The notes beneath the pieces are model-generated. The model searched no databases and was not told the origin of the DNA. It was given only the letters and a program-made list of their open reading frames with translations. This document shows, in pieces, positions 1 to 8,614 of a stretch of 64,000 nucleotides of DNA. How positions within the stretch are numbered: position 1 is the first letter of the stretch; each line of letters begins with the position of its first letter. This stretch comes from JAWLCA01 sp041687395 (GTDB lineage Bacteria > Pseudomonadota > Alphaproteobacteria > Rhodobacterales > Rhodobacteraceae). Both the position numbers and the translations under genes were made by a program. The DNA lies in the NCBI GenBank assembly GCA_041687395.1, contig JAWLCA010000007.1:82074-146073 (forward strand), in the 5' to 3' direction.

Positions 1-798
1 GTCGCGGCCGGGGGAGTCGTCTATCCCCACCGCTTCGCCCTGCGCCCGAACGCCGGAATGGCGACGGCACTGGATATGGACGGCGACGGGCGGCTTGGCA
101 CGCCCGACGATGCACAAGGCTACGCCCCCTACGCCGGCGCCGGCGGCATGGCGATCCTTTCGCGGCTGCCGATCGACGCGTCGGCGACTCGTGATTTCTC
201 GCGCTTTCTCTGGCGCGACCTGCCGGGAGCACTGCTGCCCGATGCACCGGCCGAGGCGCTGGCGATTCAACGCCTGCCCTCGGTCGGGCATTGGGACGTG
301 CCGGTGATCCTGCCCGGCGGCGGGCGGCTGCACCTGCTGACGTTTCACGCATCGACCCCGGCCTTTGGGCGGGGTGACCGCAACCTGCGTCGCAACCATG
401 ACGAGGTGCGGTTCTGGCAGCGTTACCTCGACGGCGCGCTCACCGTCCCGCCGCCGGACGGACCGCTGGTGCTGCTGGGCAGTGCGAATCTCGATCCACA
501 GGCGGGCGATGGGATCGGGCAGGCAATGGCCGAGTTGCTGGCCCATTCGCGCTTGCAGGATCCCGCCCCGACCAGCCAGGGCGCCGCGGCAGCCTCCGCT
601 TCGCGCGCCGATCCCGCGCAAGCGACGGTGGACTGGGACCGCCCCGGCCGGCTGCGCGCCGTCTATGTCCTGCCCTCTGACGACCTGACGGTGACCGGAT
701 CGGGCGTGTTCTGGCCCGCCCCCGGCGATCCGCTGGCCGATGTGGCCGAGAAGGCCTCGCGTCACCGCTTGGTCTGGGTCGATCTCGCGCTGCCTTGA
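1..798 (+). CDS. Endonuclease/exonuclease/phosphatase family protein, 3' part
   Basis: The reading frame is open from the first base, so the 5' end lies outside the window and the first internal ATG is not the start. The visible 265 residues match the C-terminal part of the bacterial endonuclease/exonuclease/phosphatase fold. A GSANLDP stretch stands where the family has its metal-binding GDxNxDP loop, ATVDW follows, and the C-terminal SRHRLVWVDL supplies the late catalytic His. Such proteins are metal-dependent phosphodiesterases, often exported, whose natural substrate is usually unknown. The Asp of the GDxN loop reads as Ser here (GSAN). The family assignment is firm; the substrate is not known. 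Confidence 0.75.
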   Translation, partial: VAAGGVVYPHRFALRPNAGMATALDMDGDGRLGTPDDAQGYAPYAGAGGMAILSRLPIDASATRDFSRFLWRDLPGALLPDAPAEALAIQRLPSVGHWDVPVILPGGGRLHLLTFHASTPAFGRGDRNLRRNHDEVRFWQRYLDGALTVPPPDGPLVLLGSANLDPQAGDGIGQAMAELLAHSRLQDPAPTSQGAAAASASRADPAQATVDWDRPGRLRAVYVLPSDDLTVTGSGVFWPAPGDPLADVAEKASRHRLVWVDLALP

Positions 799-853
799 TT
801 CCCCCGGGTCAAGCGGCTACGCCCGCCGCGGAACCGAACAACACGAGGCGCCC

Positions 854-1960
854 ATGTCCAATCCTTCTCTTCTCATCTTGCCCGGCGACGGCATCGGCCC
901 CGAGGTCATGGCCGAGGTCCGCAAGGTCATCGACTGGTTCGGCGCAAAGCGCGGCATTACCTTCGACGTGACCGAGGATCTGGTGGGCGGCTGCGCCTAT
1001 GACGCCCACGGCACGCCACTGACCGACGAGACGATGGAAAAGGCTCAGGCCGCCGACGCGGTGCTGCTGGGGGCCGTGGGTGGGCCGAAATACGACGATC
1101 TGGATTTCAGCGTGAAGCCCGAACGCGGATTGCTGCGCCTGCGCAAGGAGATGGATCTTTACGCAAACCTGCGCCCCGCGCAGTGCTTCGACGCGCTGGC
1201 GGACTTCTCCAGCTTGAAGAAGGAGGTCGTAACCGGCCTCGATATCCTGATCATCCGCGAACTCACCTCGGGCGTCTATTTCGGCGAGCCGCGCGGCATC
1301 TTCACCGAGGGCAACGAGCGGGTGGGCATCAACACCCAGCGCTACACCGAGTCGGAAATCGCCCGCGTCGCCCGTTCGGCCTTCGAGCTTGCGCGCAAGC
1401 GGCAGAACAAGGTCTGCTCGATGGAGAAGGCCAACGTGATGGAATCCGGCGTCCTGTGGCGTCAGGTGGTGCAGGAGATCCACGACAAGGAATACCCCGA
1501 CGTGGAACTGTCGCACATGTACGCTGACGCCGGCGCGATGCAGCTGACCCGCTGGCCAAAGCAGTTCGACGTGATCGTGACCGACAACCTGTTCGGCGAT
1601 CTGCTGTCCGACCTGGCGGCGATGCTCACCGGCAGCCTGGGCATGTTGCCCTCGGCCAGCCTGGGCGCGCCGATGGCGAACGGTCGGCCCAAGGCGCTGT
1701 ATGAACCGGTGCACGGGTCTGCCCCCGACATCGCCGGGCAGGGCAAGGCGAACCCGATCGCCTGCATCCTGTCGTTCGCGATGTCGCTGCGCTACTCCTT
1801 CGACTTGGGGGACGAGGCCGCGCGGGTGGAACAGGCGGTGGAAAAAGTGCTGGCCGACGGTCTGCGTACGCCGGACCTGATGGGCCCCGAGGGCGGCACG
1901 CCCGTCGGGACCGTCGCGATGGGCGATGCGATCGTCGCCGCGCTGGACGCAAGCCTCTAG
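854..1960 (+). CDS. leuB: 3-isopropylmalate dehydrogenase
   Basis: This 368-aa enzyme performs the NAD-dependent oxidative decarboxylation of 3-isopropylmalate in cytoplasmic leucine synthesis. Visible hallmarks are the N-terminal LPGDGIGPEV, the ELTSGVYFGEPRG segment with the catalytic Tyr, the MEKANVM segment with the catalytic Lys, NLFGDLLSDL with metal-binding Asp residues, and the nucleotide-binding EPVHGSAPDIAG motif. The length is normal for the family. An in-frame upstream start at 740 would run into the preceding gene, so the ATG at 854, behind GAGGCG, is chosen. Its stop codon overlaps that of the convergent transporter gene by 4 bp. leuC and leuD are not adjacent on the visible side. 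Confidence 0.97.
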   Translation: MSNPSLLILPGDGIGPEVMAEVRKVIDWFGAKRGITFDVTEDLVGGCAYDAHGTPLTDETMEKAQAADAVLLGAVGGPKYDDLDFSVKPERGLLRLRKEMDLYANLRPAQCFDALADFSSLKKEVVTGLDILIIRELTSGVYFGEPRGIFTEGNERVGINTQRYTESEIARVARSAFELARKRQNKVCSMEKANVMESGVLWRQVVQEIHDKEYPDVELSHMYADAGAMQLTRWPKQFDVIVTDNLFGDLLSDLAAMLTGSLGMLPSASLGAPMANGRPKALYEPVHGSAPDIAGQGKANPIACILSFAMSLRYSFDLGDEAARVEQAVEKVLADGLRTPDLMGPEGGTPVGTVAMGDAIVAALDASL

Positions 1961-3537
1961 GCCGCGAGCGCCTGATAGTGCAGGATCCGGTCGGCATGGG
2001 CGGTGGTCCTGCGCAGCCACCGGATGCTGTCAGTCAGCGCAAAGACCCGCGCGGTTGCCATGCCGCGCGCGGCGGCCTGTCCGATCGCTCGGGCCCGGAA
2101 ACGATCCTCGATTCGCGCCAGTCGCTGCTCCAGCCGGGTCAGCCTTGCGGAGATGTGCGCGGCCTCCTGGGGCCTGGCGGCGGCACGGCGCAGCAGCGCC
2201 CCCAGAAGCCGCGCCGGGCGCGCCAGCCGGGCATCCTGCATCGCGTGCAGGATGCGCGCTTGCTGGCCGGCACGGTGGGTCATCCGGTGCAGGTGATCGA
2301 ACTCGTGCAGCAGCGCGCTGTAGCGGGCCTGCAGGTCAGACTTGTCCGGCGGCAGCACGATCTTCGCCAGATAGTCGTCAAGCGCCGCCACCGCACCTTC
2401 TGCCCGCTCGCGTGATCGCGGCATACCAGTCAGGCCGCCCCCTGGGCGCAGGGTTGCCCCCAAGGCCGCGAACAGTTCTTCCGTGACGGCCCGCGCCGTG
2501 CTGGCCGCGGCGGTGATTGCGCTGCCGGCATCGTCCAGAAGCGCCGGGTCGAGCCGGTCGGTCAGTTCCCGGTCATGATCGGGCACCAGCCATTGCACCG
2601 CCCGGGCGTAGGGCCCGACAAAGGGCAGGAACAGCGCCGTGCCCGCCAGGTTGAAACCGGTGTGAAACAGCACCAGCGCCGTCTGGTCGTCCGGGAAAAG
2701 CGCGCTGTCGCGCAGAATCGGCACCAGCAGGTCCAGCAGCAGAAAGGCCAGAATCCCGGTCATCAGGTTGAACATCAGATTCGCGAGCGCCGCCTGCCGC
2801 ATTGCCACCGATCCCCCGATCGAGGCCATGACCGCCGTCGTCGTCGAACCGATGTTCATCCCGATCGCGATGGCGGCGGCCTGATCGAAACTCAGCGTGC
2901 CGGCGCCCAACAGCACCAGCGCGGCCGCCACCCCCGCGCTGGAGGATTGCGTCAGCACCGTGATCCCGATCCCGAGCCCCAGAAGCTGCAGCCGCGCCAT
3001 CCAGCCCGTGCCCGGCAGATCGGCCGGTGTCAGCCGCCCTTCGAACCCGGCCATGCCGGCCTGCATCGCGTCGATCCCGATGAACAGCAGCGCGAACCCA
3101 GCCAACCCGCGGCCCAGCCGCGCCCATTGCGCCCCGCCCAGCACCGCCAGCAGGCTGGCCGCGAACAGAAGCGGCAGCGCCACCATGCCGAGCTGCAGCT
3201 TGAAGCCCAGCAGCACCACGATCCAGCCCGTCGCCGTGGTGCCGATATTGGCGCCGAACAGCACCCCCAGCGCCTGCTGAAAGCTGAGCATCCCGGCACC
3301 CACGAAACCGATCGTCATCAGCGTCGTCGCGTGGGACGATTGCACCACCGCCGTCGCCGCCGCCCCGGTCGCCACCCCGGTCAGGGGCGTGCGGGTGAAG
3401 CGCTCCAGCGCCGTCCGGGCCGACCCGCTGGCGAGTTCCTTCAGCGCCGCGGTCATGGTCTGCATCCCGAACAGGATCATCCCGACGCCGCCCAAGAGCG
3501 CCAGAACCTCGGCCGTGAAAAGATTGCCCGGTGTCAT
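1957..3537 (-). CDS. Na/Pi cotransporter family protein with PhoU-like tail
   Basis: This 526-aa inner-membrane protein belongs to the NptA/YjbB Na+/phosphate cotransporter family. It carries the two inverted-repeat QSS signatures, VVQSSHATTLM near residue 70 and TQSSSAGVAAALVL near residue 210, within about eight to ten hydrophobic helices. A soluble, helical, Arg/Ala-rich C-terminal region of roughly 180 residues resembles the PhoU-like domain of this family. The frame stays open for 62 more codons upstream, but that stretch is Pro/Arg-rich and non-membrane. The ATG at 3537 (MTPGNLFTAEVLALLGG) begins exactly at the first hydrophobic helix and is preferred. Phosphate is the expected substrate by family; efflux versus uptake cannot be told. 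Confidence 0.9.
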   Translation of the reverse strand: MTPGNLFTAEVLALLGGVGMILFGMQTMTAALKELASGSARTALERFTRTPLTGVATGAAATAVVQSSHATTLMTIGFVGAGMLSFQQALGVLFGANIGTTATGWIVVLLGFKLQLGMVALPLLFAASLLAVLGGAQWARLGRGLAGFALLFIGIDAMQAGMAGFEGRLTPADLPGTGWMARLQLLGLGIGITVLTQSSSAGVAAALVLLGAGTLSFDQAAAIAIGMNIGSTTTAVMASIGGSVAMRQAALANLMFNLMTGILAFLLLDLLVPILRDSALFPDDQTALVLFHTGFNLAGTALFLPFVGPYARAVQWLVPDHDRELTDRLDPALLDDAGSAITAAASTARAVTEELFAALGATLRPGGGLTGMPRSRERAEGAVAALDDYLAKIVLPPDKSDLQARYSALLHEFDHLHRMTHRAGQQARILHAMQDARLARPARLLGALLRRAAARPQEAAHISARLTRLEQRLARIEDRFRARAIGQAAARGMATARVFALTDSIRWLRRTTAHADRILHYQALAA

Positions 3538-3664
3538 GCGTCTGTCACGATGGCAGAGCCGCGAAGGGCCGGCAACATGCCGCGCGCCCCGTTGAGCCGC
3601 AGGCCATGGCGTCGTAGGGTGACCCGAACCAGTTAGCGCCAACATCCGCGGCACGAGGGGTCCC

Positions 3665-4627
3665 ATGTCGAACAACACGCGCGGCGCGCTGCTGGCGCTT
3701 CTGGCCTTCGGAATCTTCGCCACCCACGATGTGGTCGTGAAGACGCTGGGCGCCAGTTACTCCGCGTTCCAGATCGTGTTCTTTAGCGTGCTGATGGGCT
3801 TTCCCTTCATCACGATGATGCTGATCTCGGACCGGACCGAGGGCAACCTGCGCCCGCGCCATCCGTGGTGGACCTTGGCGCGGACGGGGGCGGCCGTGGT
3901 GACGGGGGTGAGCGCCTTCTACGCCTTCTCGAACCTGCCGTTGGCGCAGGTCTATGCGATCCTTTTCGCCACGCCGCTTCTGATCACAGTGCTGGCGATC
4001 CCGATGCTGGGCGAAAGGGTGCGTCTGCGCCGCTGGGCGGCGGTAATCGTGGGGCTGGTGGGCGTGCTGATCGTGCTGCGCCCCGGCCAGGACGCCTTCG
4101 AACTGGGTCATCTGGCGGCCCTGACGGCGGCCTGCGGCAGTGCTCTGACCTCGATCATCGTGCGAAAGATCGGATCGGAAGAGCGCAGCGTTGTGCTGAT
4201 CCTCTACCCGATGCTTGCCAACTGCCTGATCATGGCCGCGATCCTGCCCTTCGTCTACCAGCCGATGCCGATGATCCATTTCGCAGGCTTCGCCGTCATC
4301 GCCGTGTGCGCCTTTGTCGCGATGCTGCTGACGATCTTCGCCTATCGTCTGGCCGAGGCGGGGACCGTCGCGCCCATGCAGTATTCCCAGATCATCTGGG
4401 CCGCCGGCTACGGGTATTTCTTTTTCGACGAGACGCCGGACCTCTACACTTGGCTGGGCGCGGCAGTGATCATCGGCTCTGGTCTCTACATCCTGTTCCG
4501 CGAAAGCCGCACGCCCGCGTCCGAGCATCGCCCGGTGCTGCAGACCCAGGGCCGCCCCGAAACCGGCACCTCGCCGCGCATCAGCCTGGTGCGGCGGCTG
4601 GCCGGCGCGCGGCAGACCGGCGAATGA
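3665..4627 (+). CDS. DMT (EamA) family transporter
   Basis: This 320-aa protein has ten predicted transmembrane helices in two EamA halves, typical of the drug/metabolite transporter superfamily. The first half begins GALLALLAFGIFATHDVVVKTLG and the second follows the ALTAACGSALTSIIVRK segment near residue 155. The last 50 residues are polar and cytoplasmic. The gene diverges from the Na/Pi cotransporter gene with 127 bp between them, and the start follows a GAGGGG ribosome site. Family members export amino acids or metabolites, and nothing in the sequence fixes the substrate. Confidence 0.9.
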   Translation: MSNNTRGALLALLAFGIFATHDVVVKTLGASYSAFQIVFFSVLMGFPFITMMLISDRTEGNLRPRHPWWTLARTGAAVVTGVSAFYAFSNLPLAQVYAILFATPLLITVLAIPMLGERVRLRRWAAVIVGLVGVLIVLRPGQDAFELGHLAALTAACGSALTSIIVRKIGSEERSVVLILYPMLANCLIMAAILPFVYQPMPMIHFAGFAVIAVCAFVAMLLTIFAYRLAEAGTVAPMQYSQIIWAAGYGYFFFDETPDLYTWLGAAVIIGSGLYILFRESRTPASEHRPVLQTQGRPETGTSPRISLVRRLAGARQTGE

Positions 4628-4670
4628 CGCTTGCAAATGGGGCCGCGGTTCGCTAACTCGCCCCCACGGT

Positions 4671-4747
4671 CGGAGTGTAGCGCAGCCTGGTAGCGCACCT
4701 GCTTCGGGAGCAGGGGGTCGGAGGTTCGAATCCTCTCACTCCGACCA
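4671..4747 (+). tRNA. tRNA-Pro, anticodon CGG
   Basis: The 77-nt gene folds as a complete cloverleaf. The acceptor stem CGGAGTG (4671-4677) pairs with CACTCCG (4737-4743), followed by discriminator A and an encoded CCA (4745-4747). The anticodon stem CCTGC/GCAGG encloses the loop TTCGGGA, giving anticodon CGG, which reads the proline codon CCG. The T arm contains GGTTCGAATCC. It stands alone between two transporter genes and is a common integration site type, but no attachment repeat or integrase is seen nearby. Confidence 0.98.
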
Positions 4748-4813
4748 ACGCATCCCACCCCCTTGCATCTGTCGCTTCACACGGTAACTGTCTGCCCGCA
4801 AGCTGGGGGAGAC

Positions 4814-5992
4814 ATGCGGACAGGTCTGGTCTTTCTGGTGCTCGGCTACGTGCTGAGCCAGTTCTATCGCGCGTTCCTGGCGGTACTGACGCCGGTGCTA
4901 CGGCAGGATCTGGGCGCGGGGGCGGACGATCTGGCGCGCGCCTCGGGCCTGTGGTTCCTGGGCTTCGCGCTGATGCAGATCCCCATCGGCTGGTCGCTCG
5001 ACCGGCTGGGGCCACGGCGCACGGCGGCCTGGATCCTGGGCATCGGCGGCGGCGGCGGGGCGGCGGTCTTTGCCTCGGCGCGGGGCACGCTGGCGCTGGA
5101 CCTGGCGATGATCATGATCGGCGCTGGCTGCGCGCCGGTGCTGATGGCCACCTTCTACATCTTCGCCCGCACTTTTTCCCCCGCCGTCTTCGGCACGCTG
5201 GCGGGGGCGACCATCGGCGTGGGCTCGTTCGGCAACCTGGCCAGCGCCCTGCCCCTTGCCTGGGCGATCGAGGCGTTCGGCTGGCGCGAGACTCTCTGGG
5301 CGCTGTCGGCGATCACCGTCGCCTCGGCGCTGGCGGTGGCCCGCTTCGTGCAGGATCCCCCCGCCGTGGTCAGTGCCGACGGCCAGAAGGGCTCGCTTCT
5401 GGACCTGCTGCGCATGCCCGCCTTGTGGCTCTTGATCCCGATCATGCTGGTGAACTATGCGCCTGCGGCCGGCCTCCGCGGCCTCTGGATCGGCCCCTAT
5501 TATACCGAGATGTATGGCGCGACGGCATCCGGCATCGGGCAGGTGACGCTGCTGATGGGCGTGGCGATGGTGATCGGCAACTTTGCCTACGGCCCGCTGG
5601 ACCGCTGGTTCGGGACCCGCAAATGGGTGGTGATCTTCGGCAATACGGCCGGCATGGTCTGCCTGTTCCTTCTCTGGGCCTTTCCGTTGCCGGGCTACTG
5701 GACGGCGGCGCTGCTGTTCGCGGCGATTGGCCTCTTCGGTGCGTCCTTCCCGATGATCATGGCACACGGCCGCAGCTTCTTTCCGCCGCATCTGGTGGGC
5801 CGGGGGGTGACGCTGCTGAACTTCTTCGGCATCGGTGGGGTGGGGCTTCTGCAACTGGCCAGCGGCCATGTCCATGCCGCCGCCACCCCGCCGCCGGTGA
5901 CGGCTCCCTTTTCGGCGCTGTTCCTGTTCTTCGCACTGGCGATGGCCGCGGGCCTTGCCCTTTACGCCTTCTCCGAGGATCGCACCGACTGA
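4814..5992 (+). CDS. MFS transporter
   Basis: This 392-aa major facilitator superfamily permease has twelve hydrophobic segments. The loop between helices 2 and 3 carries DRLGPRRTA, the family's cytoplasmic signature. The chosen ATG at 4814 follows GGGGGAGAC and directly precedes the first helix (MRTGLVFLVLGYVLSQFYRAF). An in-frame upstream start at 4763 would add a polar stretch overlapping the tRNA flank. It lies alone between tRNA-Pro and asd. Substrate and direction cannot be inferred from the sequence. Confidence 0.9.
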   Translation: MRTGLVFLVLGYVLSQFYRAFLAVLTPVLRQDLGAGADDLARASGLWFLGFALMQIPIGWSLDRLGPRRTAAWILGIGGGGGAAVFASARGTLALDLAMIMIGAGCAPVLMATFYIFARTFSPAVFGTLAGATIGVGSFGNLASALPLAWAIEAFGWRETLWALSAITVASALAVARFVQDPPAVVSADGQKGSLLDLLRMPALWLLIPIMLVNYAPAAGLRGLWIGPYYTEMYGATASGIGQVTLLMGVAMVIGNFAYGPLDRWFGTRKWVVIFGNTAGMVCLFLLWAFPLPGYWTAALLFAAIGLFGASFPMIMAHGRSFFPPHLVGRGVTLLNFFGIGGVGLLQLASGHVHAAATPPPVTAPFSALFLFFALAMAAGLALYAFSEDRTD

Positions 5993-6067
5993 CGCCCCCC
6001 TTTCGCCGGGCCCGCCGATGGTCTATGCACCGCGGTCAAATCTGATCCGCAAAAGGAGCCATCAAGG

Positions 6068-7090
6068 ATGGGCTACAAGGTCGTCGTCGCCGGCGCCACG
6101 GGCAACGTGGGCCGCGAAATGCTCAACATCCTCGCCGAGCGGGAGTTTCCCGTAGACGAGATCGCGGTCCTCGCCAGCCGCCGCAGCCAGGGCACCGAGG
6201 TCAGCTTCGGCGACCGCACCCTGAAGTGCCAGGATATCGAGCAGTTCGATTTCACCGGCTGGGATATCGCACTTTTCGCCATCGGGTCCGGCCCGACCAA
6301 GACCTATGCGCCCAAGGCCGCGAAGGCGGGCTGCGTCGTGATCGACAACTCCAGCCTCTACCGCTACGATCCCGACGTGCCGCTGGTCGTCCCGGAAGTG
6401 AACCCCGAGGCGGTCGAGGGTTACAAGAAGAAGATGATCATCGCCAACCCCAACTGCTCTACCGCGCAGATGGTCGTGGCGCTGAAGCCGCTGCACGACC
6501 GGGCAAAGATCAAGCGCGTCGTCGTCTCCACCTACCAGTCGGTCTCCGGCGCGGGGAAAGAGGGGATGGATGAGCTGTGGGATCAGACCAAGTCGATCTA
6601 CAACCCGACCGACAACAAGCCACCGAAGAAGTTCACCAAGCAGATCGCCTTCAACGTGATCCCGCATATTGACGTCTTCCTGGATGATGGCTCGACCAAG
6701 GAAGAATGGAAGATGGTGGCGGAAACCAAGAAGATCATGGACCCGTCGATCCGCGTGACCGCGACCTGCGTGCGCGTGCCGGTCTTCGTCGGTCATTCCG
6801 AGGCGATCAACATCGAGTTCGAGGAGTTCCTGGATGATGACGAGGCCCGCGAGATCCTGCGCGAGGCACCCGGCATCATGGTAATCGACAAGCGCGAGGA
6901 CGGTGGCTACATCACGCCGGTCGAATGCGTGGGCGACTACGCCACCTTCATCAGCCGCATCCGGCAGGACAGCACCATCGAAAACGGCCTGAACCTGTGG
7001 TGCGTATCGGACAACCTGCGCAAGGGCGCGGCGCTGAACGCGGTGCAGATCGCCGAGACGCTGGGCAACCGCTGCCTGAAGAAGGGGTGA
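6068..7090 (+). CDS. asd: Aspartate-semialdehyde dehydrogenase
   Basis: This 340-aa cytoplasmic enzyme reduces aspartyl phosphate to aspartate semialdehyde with NADPH, feeding lysine/diaminopimelate, threonine and methionine synthesis. The N-terminal VAGATGNVG (residues 7-15) is the nucleotide-binding loop and NPNCSTAQM carries the catalytic Cys130. The length and the MGYKVVVAGATGNVG start are typical of the alphaproteobacterial type. The ribosome site AAAAGGAG precedes the ATG. A strong stem-loop at 7101-7123 follows, so it is probably transcribed as a single gene. Confidence 0.97.
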   Translation: MGYKVVVAGATGNVGREMLNILAEREFPVDEIAVLASRRSQGTEVSFGDRTLKCQDIEQFDFTGWDIALFAIGSGPTKTYAPKAAKAGCVVIDNSSLYRYDPDVPLVVPEVNPEAVEGYKKKMIIANPNCSTAQMVVALKPLHDRAKIKRVVVSTYQSVSGAGKEGMDELWDQTKSIYNPTDNKPPKKFTKQIAFNVIPHIDVFLDDGSTKEEWKMVAETKKIMDPSIRVTATCVRVPVFVGHSEAINIEFEEFLDDDEAREILREAPGIMVIDKREDGGYITPVECVGDYATFISRIRQDSTIENGLNLWCVSDNLRKGAALNAVQIAETLGNRCLKKG

Positions 7091-7100
7091 GCGCCGTCCG

Positions 7101-7123
7101 CAAACGCTCCGTTGGAGCGTTTG
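7101..7123 (+). terminator. Stem-loop after asd
   Basis: A perfect 10-bp stem, CAAACGCTCC with GGAGCGTTTG around a GTT loop, starts 10 bp after the asd stop. There is no long T run, so it may act as an intrinsic terminator of weak type or as an mRNA 3' end stabiliser. Confidence 0.6.
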
Positions 7124-7211
7124 CAGGCGCGAACTCCCGCAGCGCAAGCGAAAGGCCGGGACGGCGCAGTCTGCACTCGCCTGCGGCGCCGGGCCGGCCA
7201 GCGGGCGCAAT

Positions 7212-7245
7212 GTATGCACGCCAGATGCACATGAATCATACGTGG
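7212..7245 (+). repeat. 34-bp dispersed element, copy 1 (GANTC-centred)
   Basis: In the convergent asd/PII-like gap, 34 bp beginning GTATGCA and ending TCATACGTGG match the reverse complement of 17118-17151 at 30 of 34 positions without a gap. Both copies contain a GANTC methylation site (GAATC at 7233-7237 here) inside an imperfect inverted repeat, CACATGA-N-TCATACGTG. Neither copy lies in a convincing gene. The function is unknown: a regulator site, RNA hairpin or mobile remnant are all possible. Confidence 0.65.
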
Positions 7246-7264
7246 GTGTGCAGGCGTTTCGGGC

Positions 7265-7573
7265 CTAGAATCTCTCGGCCCGCAGCACTTCGCAATCGGT
7301 CACGCTGACCACGCCGATGTGGCGGTTGACGACCCGGAACACCGCCTGCAACAGCCCCTCCAGCCGGTCGGGCCGGATCAGGCAGACCACCGCCACCATG
7401 CCCGACCGGCCAACCTGCCCCTCGCGGGTCCACTGGCCTGATCGGCCCGATCCGCCGCTGACCGGCAAGACCGTGAAGCCGGTGACGCCGGCCTCCACAA
7501 GCACCTCGGTCAGCCGCCGCTCCATGACCGCTTCGATGATGATTTCAACGCGTTTGGCCTGATGGGTCTGCAT
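7265..7573 (-). CDS. PII-like protein beside SbtA-type permease (SbtB-like)
   Basis: This 102-aa protein has the size and ferredoxin-like layout of PII signalling proteins: VEIIIEAVMERRLTEVLVEAGVTGFTVLPV, a Gly/Ser/Arg-rich T-loop region (about residues 38-58), then GMVAVVCLIRPDRLEGLLQAV. It starts 3 bp after the SbtA-like permease stop codon, which is the sbtA-sbtB arrangement of cyanobacterial bicarbonate uptake, where SbtB binds adenine nucleotides and gates SbtA. It lacks the CGPxGC C-terminal loop of some cyanobacterial SbtB proteins. The role as regulator of the neighbouring permease is inferred from context and length. Confidence 0.75.
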   Translation of the reverse strand: MQTHQAKRVEIIIEAVMERRLTEVLVEAGVTGFTVLPVSGGSGRSGQWTREGQVGRSGMVAVVCLIRPDRLEGLLQAVFRVVNRHIGVVSVTDCEVLRAERF

Positions 7574-7576
7574 GGC

Positions 7577-8554
7577 TCAGCCCCCCGTGACGGCTGTTGC
7601 GAGCGCCAGGTAGATCGGGATCCCCAGCGTCAGGTTGAAGGGAAAGGTGACGCCCAGCGCAAGCGTCAGATAGATCGACGGGTTCGCCTCGGGCAGGGCC
7701 ACGCGCATCGCTGCGGGCACCGCTATGTAGCTGGCGGATGCCGACAGCACCATCAGGATCGCCGCGCCCCCCGGTGACAACCCCAGCGCCAGCGCCGCCG
7801 CCATCCCCATCAGGCTACCCACCACCGGCATCAGGACGCCAAAGCCCAGCACCCCCGGAGTCAGCACCCCCCTGGCCGACCGCAACCCCCGCCCGGCGAC
7901 CAGCCCCATGTCCAGCAGAAACAGGCACAGGACGCCCTTGAACGGCGCAGTTATGAAGGCGTCGATCTCGGCTAGCCCCTCCTGCCCCGTCGCGGCGCCA
8001 ATGACGAAGGCCCCCAACAGCAGAACGATGGAGCCATTGAGTAGGATTTCGCGCCACAGGCCCGCATCCATTCCGCGCCCGGCCCCCTGCCGGCTGATGA
8101 GCCAGAGCGCAGAGAGGATCGCGGGCGCCTCCATCGCAGCGGCGACGGCGACCATGTAGCCCTCGTAGGCGATGCCCTGGCTGGTCAGCACCGAGGTCGC
8201 GGCGACGAAAGTGACGATGGAGATGGAACCGTAGTGCGCCGCAACAGCGGCCGCATCGAGGGTCGAAAGGCCCGTCATCACCCGCAGCATTGCGAAGGCC
8301 ACGAAGGGAATCGCCGCCGACAGCAGCACGCCGGCGATCAGCGCGAACACCAGTCGCGCATCGACGCCATGCTCGGCCAGACTGGCCCCGCCCTTGAAGC
8401 CGATCGCGAAGAGCAGATAGATCGACATCCCCTTGGCGATCGCCTCGGGCACCGACAGGTCGGAGCGCGCCATCGCCGCCAGCAGGCCCAGCGCGAAGGA
8501 CAGGATGATCGGCGAGATCAGGTTCTGCCCGGCAAGGGTCAGGATATCGGTCAT
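7577..8554 (-). CDS. SbtA-like sodium-dependent bicarbonate permease family protein
   Basis: This 325-aa protein has about ten hydrophobic helices in two related halves and belongs to the SbtA (DUF897) family. The N-terminal NLISPIILSFALGLLAAMARSDL and the GFKGGASLAEHG segment are typical. SbtA members take up bicarbonate with sodium; proteobacterial members of about 320 residues are mostly uncharacterised. The gene sits in a minus-strand run with a beta-carbonic anhydrase and a SulP transporter upstream and a PII-like gene 3 bp downstream. That context supports bicarbonate as substrate, though this remains inference. Confidence 0.82.
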   Translation of the reverse strand: MTDILTLAGQNLISPIILSFALGLLAAMARSDLSVPEAIAKGMSIYLLFAIGFKGGASLAEHGVDARLVFALIAGVLLSAAIPFVAFAMLRVMTGLSTLDAAAVAAHYGSISIVTFVAATSVLTSQGIAYEGYMVAVAAAMEAPAILSALWLISRQGAGRGMDAGLWREILLNGSIVLLLGAFVIGAATGQEGLAEIDAFITAPFKGVLCLFLLDMGLVAGRGLRSARGVLTPGVLGFGVLMPVVGSLMGMAAALALGLSPGGAAILMVLSASASYIAVPAAMRVALPEANPSIYLTLALGVTFPFNLTLGIPIYLALATAVTGG

Positions 8555-8614
8555 GGCGCGCCTCTGGCCCGGGTCACCCGCCAGATACCCTCCGGGCGCA
8601 CGCGCGACAAGGAC

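Noticed and set aside
3538..3723. N-terminal extension of the Na/Pi cotransporter by 62 codons
   Set aside because: The extension is Pro/Arg-rich and would overlap the divergent DMT gene start. The internal ATG begins at the first membrane helix.
4486..5015. Open frames on the minus strand across tRNA-Pro, including one with an SERIRTSDPLL segment
   Set aside because: They are translations of the reverse complement of the tRNA gene, a well known false protein in databases. The cloverleaf explains the sequence.
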